DNA of 64,000 nucleotides from Paracoccus saliphilus (lineage in GTDB: Bacteria; Pseudomonadota; Alphaproteobacteria; Rhodobacterales; Rhodobacteraceae): assembly GCF_028553805.1 (NCBI RefSeq), contig NZ_CP067140.1:3761001-3825000 (forward strand), in the 5' to 3' direction. Shown here piece after piece: positions 46,950 to 55,471 of the stretch (within the stretch, counting starts at the first letter, position 1; the number at the start of each line of letters is the position of its first letter). The translations under genes were made by a program, and so were the position numbers. Below the pieces are notes generated by a model. It had not been told where the DNA came from, made no database searches, and saw nothing but the letters and a program-made list of their open reading frames with translations.

Positions 46950-47993
46950 CTAGAGAATGAAGAACGGCGGGGCGTCCAGCAAGTCCGACTTGCCGCCAGT
47001 AACGGCATGAAGAGCGCCTGCGTCCGTCCTAAAGTTATGCGGATAGCCGAGGCGGATCGCACTGGCTGCGTCTAACCGTTCAATCTGCTCTGGGCTGAGC
47101 TCAAGATCGGCGGCCGCCAGGTTCGTGCTCAACTGCTCTGTGGTTCTTGGGCCAACGATAGGGATGATCCCCTTTGCCATAGACCAGCGGATTGCTACCT
47201 CTCCAGGTGTCACGTCCGCTTCATGAGCGATCGCTTGAGCGACATCAAGGATGGTGCCTTTGTTTCCATCGTCTTCCTTATGCATGAACTGGCTGATCGA
47301 ACTCTGCGCGCGTCCGCTCTCCCCTAGGCGGTACTTGCCGGTCAGCATGCCGCCGCCAAGCGGTGAGTAGCCGAGGATACCCATTCCAACGGCTTCAGCC
47401 ATCGGCAGCAGGTCGCGTTCAGCTGCGCGTTCGACCAAGCTATACTCGACCTGTATCGCAACCAGAGGTGCCCAGCCTCGCAGATTGGCGACGGCCGCTC
47501 CGGCCGCAATCCGCCAGGCAGGAAAGTTGGAAAGACCGACATATAGCACCTTGCCAGACCGTACGAGATCGTCGAACGCCCGCAACATCTCCTCCATTGG
47601 AGTGGAATCGTCGGAAGCGTGTGCCCAGAACATATCGATGCGATCGGTCTTCAAACGCCGAAGGCTCGCCTCGACCGACTGGACCATCGACTTTCTGCCG
47701 TTGCCAGTCATCTGCAGGCTACTGTCGAGCGTGGTTCCGTTCGTGTATTTGGTCGCCAACACGACATCGTCGCGATCGGACGCGATCATGTCCGCAAGGT
47801 AAACTTCTGCCTCGCCGAATTGATAATTGGTGGATGTATCGATGAAGTTTCCGCCCGCACCGCGATATTGGTCGTACATGGCTTGCGCTTCGGCGGGGCT
47901 CGCACCATGCCCCCAGGCAGTCCCAAAGTTGCCTGTCCCCAGCGACAGATTTGAAACGCGGAGGCCCGATCGCCCCAGATATTGGTAACGCAT
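46950..47993 (-). CDS. aldo/keto reductase
   Basis: 347-aa NADPH-dependent reductase with a TIM barrel. Landmarks: start MRYQYLGRSGLRVSNLSLGT, catalytic Asp/Tyr in FIDTSTNYQFGEAE, Lys in VLATKYT, His in FWAHASDD, and the cofactor loop PIVGPRTTEQLSTN. Reduces aldehydes or ketones; the exact substrate is unknown. Divergent from a TetR gene with two palindromic sites between, which makes control by that TetR likely. Confidence 0.94.
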   Translation of the reverse strand: MRYQYLGRSGLRVSNLSLGTGNFGTAWGHGASPAEAQAMYDQYRGAGGNFIDTSTNYQFGEAEVYLADMIASDRDDVVLATKYTNGTTLDSSLQMTGNGRKSMVQSVEASLRRLKTDRIDMFWAHASDDSTPMEEMLRAFDDLVRSGKVLYVGLSNFPAWRIAAGAAVANLRGWAPLVAIQVEYSLVERAAERDLLPMAEAVGMGILGYSPLGGGMLTGKYRLGESGRAQSSISQFMHKEDDGNKGTILDVAQAIAHEADVTPGEVAIRWSMAKGIIPIVGPRTTEQLSTNLAAADLELSPEQIERLDAASAIRLGYPHNFRTDAGALHAVTGGKSDLLDAPPFFIL

Positions 47994-48079
47994 AGTCAGA
48001 TTCCTTTATGCTGGGGCCGAGGCGCCATACACTTCTCGCCCATTGCCAATGCAGCACCGGATCGCTAACCTTGACGAAC

Positions 48080-48117
48080 CGGAGTGACGCTCCGCTTTTA
48101 TACGGAGTGCCACTCCG
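48080..48117. promoter_or_regulatory. two tandem TetR operator dyads
   Basis: CGGAGTGACGCTCCG (48080-48094) and CGGAGTGCCACTCCG (48103-48117) lie 23 bp apart between the divergent aldo/keto reductase and TetR genes. The second is a perfect CGGAGTG/CACTCCG dyad, the first has one central mismatch pair. Confidence 0.85.
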
Positions 48118-48142
48118 CTTATCAATGGTCCTTGGTTGATCT

Positions 48143-48730
48143 ATGACTGAAGTAATTGCGACTGTTCGACGTAAGGCGCGCGCAGATGGTCAGCGCAATC
48201 GCGCCATGATCCTGGAAGCTGCCAAGCGTGTGCTCACCGAAAAAGGAGCTAGCGCAAGTCTAGACGACATCGCCCAGGCTGCCGGGGTGGGGAACGGCAC
48301 GCTCTATCGACACTTCCCGACCAGAGCCGCCTTGGTGGAGACGGTGTGTCGTGAGGACGCGCGCGAACTGGTAGACCTCGCCACCCATCTGGCTGCCACA
48401 AATTCGCCCCTGGAGGCCCTTTCCGCTTGGATGGATGCCTTTGTAGGGTGTGTGGCCACCAAGCAGATCATTGCAGAAGCCACTAGTGCGTTGCTTTCCA
48501 CATCCTTGGACAGCAAAGATTCTTCATGCGCTGATGTCGGCGCGGCTTTAGCAATGCTCTTCGATCGCGCCGTCGCTGAAGGGCACATAAGAGGCGATAT
48601 CGATCCGCTGGATCTCGTGCGGGCTGTAACGGGCGTGGCGACCGTTAACCCGCATTCGGACTGGGAGAACAACGCAAAATGTCTGATCGGCGCGGTTATA
48701 GCTGGACTCGGGTCGAGCTCATCCGCCTGA
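48143..48730 (+). CDS. TetR-family regulator
   Basis: 195-aa regulator. HTH at residues about 18-65: NRAMILEAAKRVLTEKGASA, then DDIAAQ-like turn AQAAGVGNGTLYRHFPTRA. The C-terminal domain resembles the SBP-type TetR regulators found beside aldo/keto reductases and SDRs. It starts 26 bp after the second operator dyad, so autoregulation and control of the divergent reductase are expected. An SDR remnant follows. Confidence 0.93.
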   Translation: MTEVIATVRRKARADGQRNRAMILEAAKRVLTEKGASASLDDIAQAAGVGNGTLYRHFPTRAALVETVCREDARELVDLATHLAATNSPLEALSAWMDAFVGCVATKQIIAEATSALLSTSLDSKDSSCADVGAALAMLFDRAVAEGHIRGDIDPLDLVRAVTGVATVNPHSDWENNAKCLIGAVIAGLGSSSSA

Positions 48731-48804
48731 TGAGTGCGCTTTGGTCGTATTCTGCTCAGTTAGAAGCTTGAAACCCCGGGCCAAGATCGGCATCTTCACC
48801 ATAA

Positions 48805-48870
48805 TTGGCAGAACGTGGAATCCGAGTAAACGTCATCAGCCCAGACCCGATCGATACAGACAACGGGGCG
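48805..48870 (+). pseudogene. SDR C-terminal remnant
   Basis: The plus frame reads AERGIRVNVISPDPIDTD, the standard RVNxISPGxxxT segment of short-chain dehydrogenases with Gly changed to Asp. No other SDR motif is left. It would have been the third gene of the reductase/TetR cluster. Confidence 0.55.
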
Positions 48871-49670
48871 GGCCATCAAGGGCGTAGCAGGGGCATGGAA
48901 TGCAAAGACAGGGAAACGGCGGAGCGGCGGTCAGTTTGCCAGTTGTGGCAGCAAAGATATTTGCGACGAACAGGAGCGGGTTATCACTAGATTATTGCCA
49001 ATGATGTATTCGGAGCCGTCAGCGGGCTGTACGCTTCGAAGCACCAAGCAGACGTAGATGCCGTTCTGCAAAACAACTGCCAGTAGTGATTGCCGACCCC
49101 ATTGCGGTCACCAAGGCTTGAGTTCTTGGATATTGGAAGCAAACGTTACTCCCATACTAGCAACTGTGTTTACTTGACAGGGCTTTTTGCCCATGGCGTA
49201 GCGGTTTTAAGGACCGCGTTTGCGATTGTGATTAAGGAGAGTTGTCGAAAGGCAAGTTAGGGTCGATCAGCCTGTCGCCCTTGCAAGAGGTTAATTGTGG
49301 TTCACAGTTGGGAAACAGGCCGACGGCGATCTCTGGTTACCCCTTGCCTAAACAGGCTTGGCTTGCGGCCCCCGCGACGCCCCATGCTCTCCTCCGGGCT
49401 TTGCCCCCAAAGGGGAAACCGAGTTGCCCAACGCCTATCCGCAGCCGAAATTCTTCACCGTTTCAGACCGGCATATATCTGGATTGAGCGCCGTGACCGG
49501 GCCAGCTTTGTGACTTGCCAAACCGATAGCAGACGGTCGTCTTCCCACGCCAATGTGGAACCATTCCCCACTGCCTGTCCGCTATTGAGCTATTGAGGAG
49601 CAGCGCGGGCAGACGCGGGCGTTCGTCCAGGGCCGATACCTGCTGTCTACTTGTCCTACGAACGGCTGGT
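48871..49670. other. intergenic, no gene recognised
   Basis: About 800 bp with short unconvincing frames only. A GGGCTTTTTGCCC hairpin-like stretch lies near 49180. No tRNA, IS end or known motif was recognised. Confidence 0.4.
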
Positions 49671-50903
49671 CTATCTCTCAGGATCGTATTCGCCCTGATA
49701 GTACTTTAGAACGTAATCGATATCCTTGTCGCCTCGGCCGGACAGGTTCACCAAGACGCTTTCCGAGGAAGGGCTGCGCTCTGCCAACTTGATCGCGAAC
49801 GCCAGCGCGTGGGAACTTTCGAGAGCTGGTATGATCCCCTCCGACTTTGCTATGCGGAAGAAGGTGCTAATCGCCTCTTCGTCGGAGATGGCCGAGACCT
49901 TTAGGCGACCCGCCTCATGCAGCATAGCGATCTCTGGGCCAACCCCGGGATAGACCAGGCCCGATGCCACCGAAGACACATGCGAAGGCGTCCCGTCTTC
50001 CTGCTGCAGAACGACGGACTGCGCGCCATGAAGCGTTCCGGGAGTTCCGAAGGAGAGCGTCGCAGCATGTTTCCCAGTCTCATTTGACTTACCGAGAGGT
50101 TCCACTGCAGTGAGAGTAACGGCTGGATCGTCGAGAAAACCCGCATATATGCCCATTGCGTTCGATCCGCCAGCTAAGCAGGCTACGACGTGGTCGGGCA
50201 AAAAACCTCCGCTAAGGGATAAGAACTGACTACGAGCCTCTTGCCCTACGGCCGACTGGAAATCCCTCACGATCATCGGGAAGGGGTGAGGTCCAATTGC
50301 CGAGCCGATTGCGTAAAGAGCGTGCTCATGCTGCTCGACATAGGCGCTGAAAGCGGAATCGCTCGCCTCTTTCAAAGCGGACTGCCCAGCATCTGCAGCA
50401 ACCACCTGGGCACCGAGGAGGCGCATGCGCCCGACGTTCGAGCTTTGCTTCCCAATGTCGACTGCGCCCATATGGACCTCGCATTCGAGACCGAAGTAGG
50501 CGGCGGCGGTGGCGAGTGCTACCCCGTGCTGCCCCGCTCCTGTTTCAGCAATCAGCTTGCGTTTACCCATCTTGCGGGCGAGCAGCGCGAACCCCACACA
50601 ATGATTGATCTTGTGCGCGCCCGTATGGTTCAGATCCTCACGCTTGACGTAAATGCGTGCGCCACCGGCCTCAGTGGTCGTTTTCCTGAGAAAGTGGACC
50701 GGCGTCGGGCGCCCCTGCAGACCCACGCGAACTGTCTCGAGGGCGTCCTGAAAGTCTGGCGTGTCCCGCAGCGACCGATAGGTTGATGCAAGTTCTTCTA
50801 GTGCCGGCCACACCTCGGGCGGATAGTAGTTGCCGCCAAATCGCCCAAAATAGCCCTCGGCATCAGGGAACTTCATTGAATAAGTACGCTCTTGTTGCGG
50901 CAT
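49671..50903 (-). CDS. trpB: stand-alone tryptophan synthase beta paralogue
   Basis: 410-aa PLP enzyme of the TrpB family, which joins indole and serine into tryptophan. The PLP lysine lies in REDLNHTGAHKINHC, the phosphate-binding loop in GGSNAMG, and the substrate region ETGAGQHGVALATAAA is conserved. The frame is complete. No trpA or trpF is nearby, unlike the usual operon, and an AraC regulator is its only neighbour. It may therefore be a secondary TrpB that uses free indole or another nucleophile. The start at 50903 has GAGG upstream. Confidence 0.88.
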   Translation of the reverse strand: MPQQERTYSMKFPDAEGYFGRFGGNYYPPEVWPALEELASTYRSLRDTPDFQDALETVRVGLQGRPTPVHFLRKTTTEAGGARIYVKREDLNHTGAHKINHCVGFALLARKMGKRKLIAETGAGQHGVALATAAAYFGLECEVHMGAVDIGKQSSNVGRMRLLGAQVVAADAGQSALKEASDSAFSAYVEQHEHALYAIGSAIGPHPFPMIVRDFQSAVGQEARSQFLSLSGGFLPDHVVACLAGGSNAMGIYAGFLDDPAVTLTAVEPLGKSNETGKHAATLSFGTPGTLHGAQSVVLQQEDGTPSHVSSVASGLVYPGVGPEIAMLHEAGRLKVSAISDEEAISTFFRIAKSEGIIPALESSHALAFAIKLAERSPSSESVLVNLSGRGDKDIDYVLKYYQGEYDPER

Positions 50904-51020
50904 CTCGAAAACCTCGGAGTTTCAATGCCGAATCTTACGCGACCCATCGCATGGCTTATTGAACATGATTTGCATAGCATGTTGGCGGCGGCCGAGCGCT
51001 ACGAAGTCGGGCCATACTGC

Positions 51021-51863
51021 CTAGTGAACAGCTTGATCTGATAAAGGCACTTGAAGGTGTGAGGCGCCTTTCTTTCGTCGATGACCCCGCAAGTCTCGCA
51101 AAAGCGCACCGGGAGGCACCCCAAATACCTTCTTGAATTCTCGAGTGAAATGAGCCTGATCGCTGAAGTCCAGCATCAGCGCGACCTCACTGAGCTGCGA
51201 GCCCTCGGAAATCAACTCCCTGGCTTTCGCCACCCGCACTTGACGCATATATTTCTGAGGTGCCATTCCCACCGCTTTGCTGAATGCTCTGACAAGATGG
51301 CTCTTATGCACCCCCATTTCCCGTGCGAGTTCCTCGGTCCGCATTGCACGTGTGCAGTTCTTCCGGATCAGCATACAGGCTCTGCGCGCTAGCGCCCCGG
51401 GGCTTTCATCCGCAGAATCGGTGGAGAATTCACAAGCCGTGAGTATCCTTCCAAGCGATGCCTCGATGGAATTGCCCTCTACCGCAGGCGTGTACAGGGC
51501 ATCGATAAGCTCTCTTGTCGCTGAGTCCCGCTTGAGAATGGCAGTCTGAATGTTAAGAGGACCGTCGCGAGGCTCAAGCGCAAGACACCTGATGAGAAAT
51601 TCCTTGGATGGGTACAGCGCTTCGTACTCAGCATCTTCCTCGGAGCAATACGCCGAGTGAACCTCGTATGGATTGAAGAAGAAGACGTCGCCCGCGCGGG
51701 CTGTTTCACTCCATCTAGCCGATCTAATCTCAGCCGCGCCCCGCTTGAGCGCTACTATCGAGTACGTGCTGTGTAAATGGGGATCAAAATGGCGTACAGT
51801 CGCGCGAACGCGTAAGAGGTCGGCTTGCTGTAGCGCAAAGCTCATAGATTTAACTTGCGTCAT
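51021..51863 (-). CDS. AraC-family regulator
   Basis: 280-aa regulator with an N-terminal cupin-like sensor (HFDPHLHSTYSIVALKRGAA, DVFFFNPYEVHSAY) and a C-terminal double HTH (MRTEELAREMGVHKSHLVRA, then ALMLDFSDQAHFTREFKKVF). It lies 117 bp upstream of the trpB paralogue on the same strand and may activate it, perhaps in response to an amino acid or indole. Relatives often control amino-acid exporters, so the sensed ligand may be similar. Confidence 0.93.
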   Translation of the reverse strand: MTQVKSMSFALQQADLLRVRATVRHFDPHLHSTYSIVALKRGAAEIRSARWSETARAGDVFFFNPYEVHSAYCSEEDAEYEALYPSKEFLIRCLALEPRDGPLNIQTAILKRDSATRELIDALYTPAVEGNSIEASLGRILTACEFSTDSADESPGALARRACMLIRKNCTRAMRTEELAREMGVHKSHLVRAFSKAVGMAPQKYMRQVRVAKARELISEGSQLSEVALMLDFSDQAHFTREFKKVFGVPPGALLRDLRGHRRKKGASHLQVPLSDQAVH

Positions 51864-52012
51864 CGAAAGCGTCCTTTTCGCGGCTGGCTACTCATGAGCA
51901 ATAGGCTCTCTGTCGACGGGTGATTGAGGCAGATCGGCTGCTGAAGGATTGGGGTTTCTAGACCGTCTTTCGGTTTATTTAAGCTGATTGCTGCCGATAT
52001 TGCAATTGGCGA

Positions 52013-52372
52013 ACCTATACGACGGTCCCGACCGAGCGCCTTCGAATAGTTCGATATGACGTATCCGCCCAGCACGCCCCGCGAAGAACACAGCGGTATT
52101 TCCACCTCAGCAACAAGCCCGCAATTCCCCCCTTTAGACGTAAGATGCCGCCAAGACGGGCAACAATCTCTGAAGCGCTGGAAAGACCAAGCCCAAATCC
52201 TTCGCTGGAGCGCGCAGTATCCAATTTTGCGTAAGGCTTCCATCACCTTCTCACGCTGCTCTTCGGCAATACCGGGGCCATTGTCCACAATCCAGATGAC
52301 GGCCATTTTATCAGTGCGTTCAAGCGAAACTCGTACCATGCTGCCGAGTTTCAGCCCGTTTTCACAAAGATG
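52013..52372 (-). pseudogene. duplicated 3' end of histidine kinase
   Basis: This stretch repeats 42952-43312 (kinase C-terminus plus about 75 bp downstream), at roughly 90 percent identity by eye. It contains NLCENGLKLGSMVRVSLERT and DNGPGIAEEQREKVME, but single-base insertions/deletions break the frame and the kinase stop TGA has become TGT. The kinase, H-box and sensor are missing. The flanks 51864-52012 and 52373-52607 hold nothing recognisable. Confidence 0.85.
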
Positions 52373-52607
52373 CGAATAAGCACCGAAGTGAGGCCTTGTC
52401 GCCGCCAGCACTCAACACTTGGTACTGTCGCAATCTCATCCGCCAATGGCGGCCTGGCCGTCGAGCAGCGGCGGAGTGCGAATAACAAAACCCCGCGCTA
52501 TGCCCATCCGCATGCACATGGCATTGGGCAGGAGGAGCCAATCACGGTAACCGATTTTCGACCTAAGTAATTGTTATATATTAATAATCAGTGATTTATG
52601 TTGGCAT

Positions 52608-52655
52608 TGGTTGCGGGGGTAGGATTTGAACCTACGACCTTCAGGTTATGAGCCT
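52608..52655 (-). repeat. attL: attL: 3' part of tRNA-fMet
   Basis: 48 bp identical to 61419-61466, covering the tRNA from anticodon loop to CCA end. The left side diverges into non-tRNA sequence, so it is not a functional tRNA. It marks the left end of the integrated element. Confidence 0.93.
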
Positions 52656-52773
52656 CACGGGCGGATGATTGACCAGAATTTCTGATCGTTATTTTATCTT
52701 TATATTACTGTATATTATGAGATAGTAGCAAAGACTGAAACATAATTCAGATTGCGCAAAATTGCTCCAAAAT

Positions 52774-52803
52774 GTAGCACCAGTGTAGCACCACCGTAGC
52801 ACC
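52774..52803 (+). repeat. integrase arm-type sites, left (three)
   Basis: GTAGCACC occurs at 52774, 52785 and 52796, exactly 11 bp apart, just upstream of the integrase start. Two further copies flank the right att site. Such phased repeats are what the N-terminal arm-binding domain of tyrosine integrases recognises. Confidence 0.75.
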
Positions 52804-52821
52804 GGATGCAGGGAGCATATC

Positions 52822-53994
52822 GTGAGCAGCCATCGCCTGAACTTCACCAAGGCCGCCCTGTCTCGGGCTCCGAATGCCGCCAAGGGGCGCAAGGATTACT
52901 ATTACGATGAACGGGAGGCAGGCCTGGTGATGGCGGTGACACCCACCGGCACCAAGAGTTTCTATCTCTACAAGCGGATTGACGGACGGCCCGAGCGGCT
53001 GCTCCTGGGGCGGTTTCCCGATATCAGCGTGGAGAACGCCCGCAAGATGGCAGCAGCGGCCAAGGGCAAGATCGCCAGCGGCAACAATCCGCAGAAGGAG
53101 CGCCGCGCGATCCGAGCGGAAATGAGCTTCGGCGATCTGTTCACCCTCTACCTGGAAAAATACGCCAAGGTGCATAAACGCTCCTGGGCCTATGACCAGC
53201 GGGAAGTGAACAAGTTCCTGTCGCATTGGTTCAAGCGCAAGATTTCTGCCATCGACCGCAGCGAGGTGGAACGGCTGCATGCGCGGATCGGCAAGGAGAA
53301 TGGCATCTACCAGGCCAATAGACTCTTGGAACGCATCCGGTCGATCTTCAACAAGGCGATTGATTGGGGTTGGGATGGCACGAACCCGGCCATCGGCATC
53401 AAGAAATTCAAGGAAAAGAGCCGGGACCGCTTTTTGCAACCCGACGAGTTGCCCCGCTTCTTCGAAGCCCTGGCCAATGAACCCAACGAGACCGCGCGGG
53501 ATTTCATCATGATCTCCCTGCTCACCGGGGCGCGGAAATCCAACACCCTGGCGATGCGCTGGCAGGATATCAGTTTCCAGGCCGAGACCTGGCGCATCCC
53601 GGATACCAAGAATGGCGATGCGCAGACCATCCACCTGCCCAGGCAGGCTATGGCGATCCTGACCGAGCGGAAATTGCAGAGCGAAAGCCCCTGGGTGTTT
53701 CCTGGGGAAGGCAAGTCAGGACATCTGGCCGATCCCAAGAAAGCCTGGGCGCGCATCCTGAAGGAGGCCGGGATTGCCGATCTGCGCATCCATGATCTGC
53801 GCCGGACCCTGGGCAGCTACCAGGCCGCGACCGGGGCGAATGGCTATATCATCGGCAAGTCCCTGGGCCATCGCAGCCAGCAATCCACGGCGATCTATGC
53901 CCGATTGAACCTTGATCCCGTCCGCGACTCCGTCAACAAGGCAACAGAGGCCATGTTCGGCTACATGCAGCCAGCGAGAGAAGATCGGAAGTAA
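52822..53994 (+). CDS. int: tyrosine integrase (P4/phage type)
   Basis: 390-aa tyrosine recombinase that would insert and excise the element at the tRNA-fMet gene. It has a DUF4102-type arm-binding N-terminus (GLVMAVTPTGTKSFYLYKRI), a core-binding domain (residues about 100-195) and a catalytic domain with Arg238 (LTGARKS), His324-Arg327 (HDLRRT), His350 (LGHRS) and nucleophile Tyr359. All catalytic residues are present. GTG start at 52822 with AGGGAG upstream. The next gene starts on its stop (TAATG). Confidence 0.96.
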   Translation: MSSHRLNFTKAALSRAPNAAKGRKDYYYDEREAGLVMAVTPTGTKSFYLYKRIDGRPERLLLGRFPDISVENARKMAAAAKGKIASGNNPQKERRAIRAEMSFGDLFTLYLEKYAKVHKRSWAYDQREVNKFLSHWFKRKISAIDRSEVERLHARIGKENGIYQANRLLERIRSIFNKAIDWGWDGTNPAIGIKKFKEKSRDRFLQPDELPRFFEALANEPNETARDFIMISLLTGARKSNTLAMRWQDISFQAETWRIPDTKNGDAQTIHLPRQAMAILTERKLQSESPWVFPGEGKSGHLADPKKAWARILKEAGIADLRIHDLRRTLGSYQAATGANGYIIGKSLGHRSQQSTAIYARLNLDPVRDSVNKATEAMFGYMQPAREDRK

Positions 53995-54845
53995 TGCCCT
54001 ATTACTGGCCCATGCCTCCCGTCAGCCCCGTGATATATGACGGGGGTTTCTATGATCAGATTTTCGATTCTGAATTCCATGGGCAACTTGCGGAACTCAT
54101 GGAGCTTGATCTGTCACTGTCTAATATGACAGTGCTCAGGGACGGGCACTTCAATGCATTTGATGAATTCATGTCGGGCCACTATGAGCAACTGAACTAT
54201 CAGCCTGAAAAAGCTGAAAATGCTCGTCTTGAAAGAGTATCTATAGATGCTGATCGACTGATGGCCTCTATTACCGTGCTTTATGGATTTGGCCAAACAC
54301 AGCGCAAGCTTGCAAATCAGATCAAGTCGAACCCAAGCAAATATGTGAGCTCAACGGGCCTTGAGTTGGCTAGTCTATTGGATGATCGCCGCCATCAGCC
54401 TTTCTTTACCTTGCTGAAATTTCTCTCCGACCTGCAAATTTCTGCGGAACGGGCGATTAATAGAAAGCCACGTTACATTGATTTTAACGATGCTTACATC
54501 GATGGCAAACTCGATCTTGATAAGCTCGAAAAGTTGGTCATGTCACGCGATGTCGATTTGAGCGGAGATCCAGAAATCGACAATCGACGCTGGAAAGACC
54601 GCTCCCGCGCTCACAAACTGCCCAAGGACTATCCCCTACAATGCTTTCTTCGCGCCTTCCGGGAGACTTGGTTGCAGCTTTCCGATCATCCGTTCACTGA
54701 AGGCCATTACTATGGCCGCAAAGCTCAACATGTTTCGAGGGCAGTGGATGCGGTTAAGCTGAGTTTTGATCAGCATGCTCCACATATCACACGGCAAAAC
54801 ATTGTGACGGCCATTCGCAAAGTTAACGCGCCAGAACCTCGATAA
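53994..54845 (+). CDS. unknown protein, coupled to integrase
   Basis: 283-aa soluble, mostly helical protein that I do not recognise. No signal or transmembrane segment. It has a Tyr/Pro-rich start (MPYYWPMPPVSP), a central helical part (LMASITVLYGFGQTQRKLAN) and a charged C-terminus with HxxR-like patterns. Base composition is clearly more AT-rich than int before it and the primase after it, so it may be a separate acquisition. The TAATG overlap with int implies joint translation. A regulatory, immunity or defence role is equally possible; none can be shown. Confidence 0.7.
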   Translation: MPYYWPMPPVSPVIYDGGFYDQIFDSEFHGQLAELMELDLSLSNMTVLRDGHFNAFDEFMSGHYEQLNYQPEKAENARLERVSIDADRLMASITVLYGFGQTQRKLANQIKSNPSKYVSSTGLELASLLDDRRHQPFFTLLKFLSDLQISAERAINRKPRYIDFNDAYIDGKLDLDKLEKLVMSRDVDLSGDPEIDNRRWKDRSRAHKLPKDYPLQCFLRAFRETWLQLSDHPFTEGHYYGRKAQHVSRAVDAVKLSFDQHAPHITRQNIVTAIRKVNAPEPR

Positions 54846-54962
54846 TTGTCGCAAAATCCGGGCAAGAAATGCGCCCAAAACTTGCGACCGGATCAAATGG
54901 ATCGCTCGCGGCCTTGCTGTCAGTTTCCGAAGGTATCGGAAACAAGCTCAAGGAAGCTCAAA

Positions 54963-55160
54963 ATGACTGCAATTTTCCCGCAAACCCTGATGACCCCTGA
55001 CCAGGTCGCGGCATATCTCGGTGTCTCGGTCGAGACGCTGAATGTCTGGCGCTGCACCAAGCGCTACAACCTGCCCTATATCAAGGCGGGCCGCCTGGTC
55101 CGTTACCGCCGCGAGGATGTGGACGCATTCATCACTGACCGCATGCAAGGGGGGCAGTGA
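54963..55160 (+). CDS. AlpA/excisionase-like HTH protein
   Basis: 65-aa winged-helix protein of the excisionase/MerR-like HTH_17 type: LMTPDQVAAYLGVSVETLNV, then RCTKRYNLPYIKAGRLVRYR and REDVDAFI. It would help excision or activate the replication operon that starts with it. AAGGAAG precedes the ATG at 54963. It overlaps the next gene (TGATG). Confidence 0.9.
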   Translation: MTAIFPQTLMTPDQVAAYLGVSVETLNVWRCTKRYNLPYIKAGRLVRYRREDVDAFITDRMQGGQ

Positions 55161-55471
55161 TGATATATCAATCCTGGAAATCGGTGGATTTCGCGGCAAT
55201 CAACCTGCTCTGCCAGCCCCGGCTCGGGACGCTTGTCCCGGCCTGGCTGCCCCAGGGCCATCGCCGGGGCGCAGAATGGTACGCGCTCAATCCGACCCGC
55301 GCGGATCGCCATATCGGCTCCTTCTCGGTCAATCTCTCCACCGGCAAATGGGCCGATTTTGCTACCGGCGATGCGGGCGGCGATCCCATCAGCCTCTATG
55401 CCTATCTCAATCGCCTGAGCCAGCCCCGCGCGGCCCGCGCCCTGGCCAATTTACTGGGGGTGGCAGCATGA
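55160..55471 (+). CDS. primase-associated N-terminal domain protein
   Basis: 103-aa protein matching the region that in satellite/plasmid primases precedes the Toprim part: GAEWYALNPTRADRHIGSFS, then TGKWADFATGDAGGDPISLY. This is the CHC2-like fold, but without the zinc-binding cysteines (only one Cys is present). Here it is a separate gene, coupled by TGATG to the AlpA gene and by ATGA to the Toprim-helicase. The two presumably form one primase complex that starts element replication. An in-frame GTG one codon upstream is an alternative start. Confidence 0.75.
   Translation: MIYQSWKSVDFAAINLLCQPRLGTLVPAWLPQGHRRGAEWYALNPTRADRHIGSFSVNLSTGKWADFATGDAGGDPISLYAYLNRLSQPRAARALANLLGVAA

Noticed and set aside
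49242..49596. Two overlapping plus-strand frames
   Set aside because: Neither has a ribosome site or family resemblance; treated as non-coding.
52608..52655. Second tRNA-Met gene
   Set aside because: Only the 3' 48 nt are present; the 5' half is unrelated sequence. It is the attL copy.
55042..55467. Extended start for the Toprim-helicase
   Set aside because: It runs through the AlpA and primase N-domain genes in another frame; the ATG at 55468 overlaps the upstream stop as in a normal operon.
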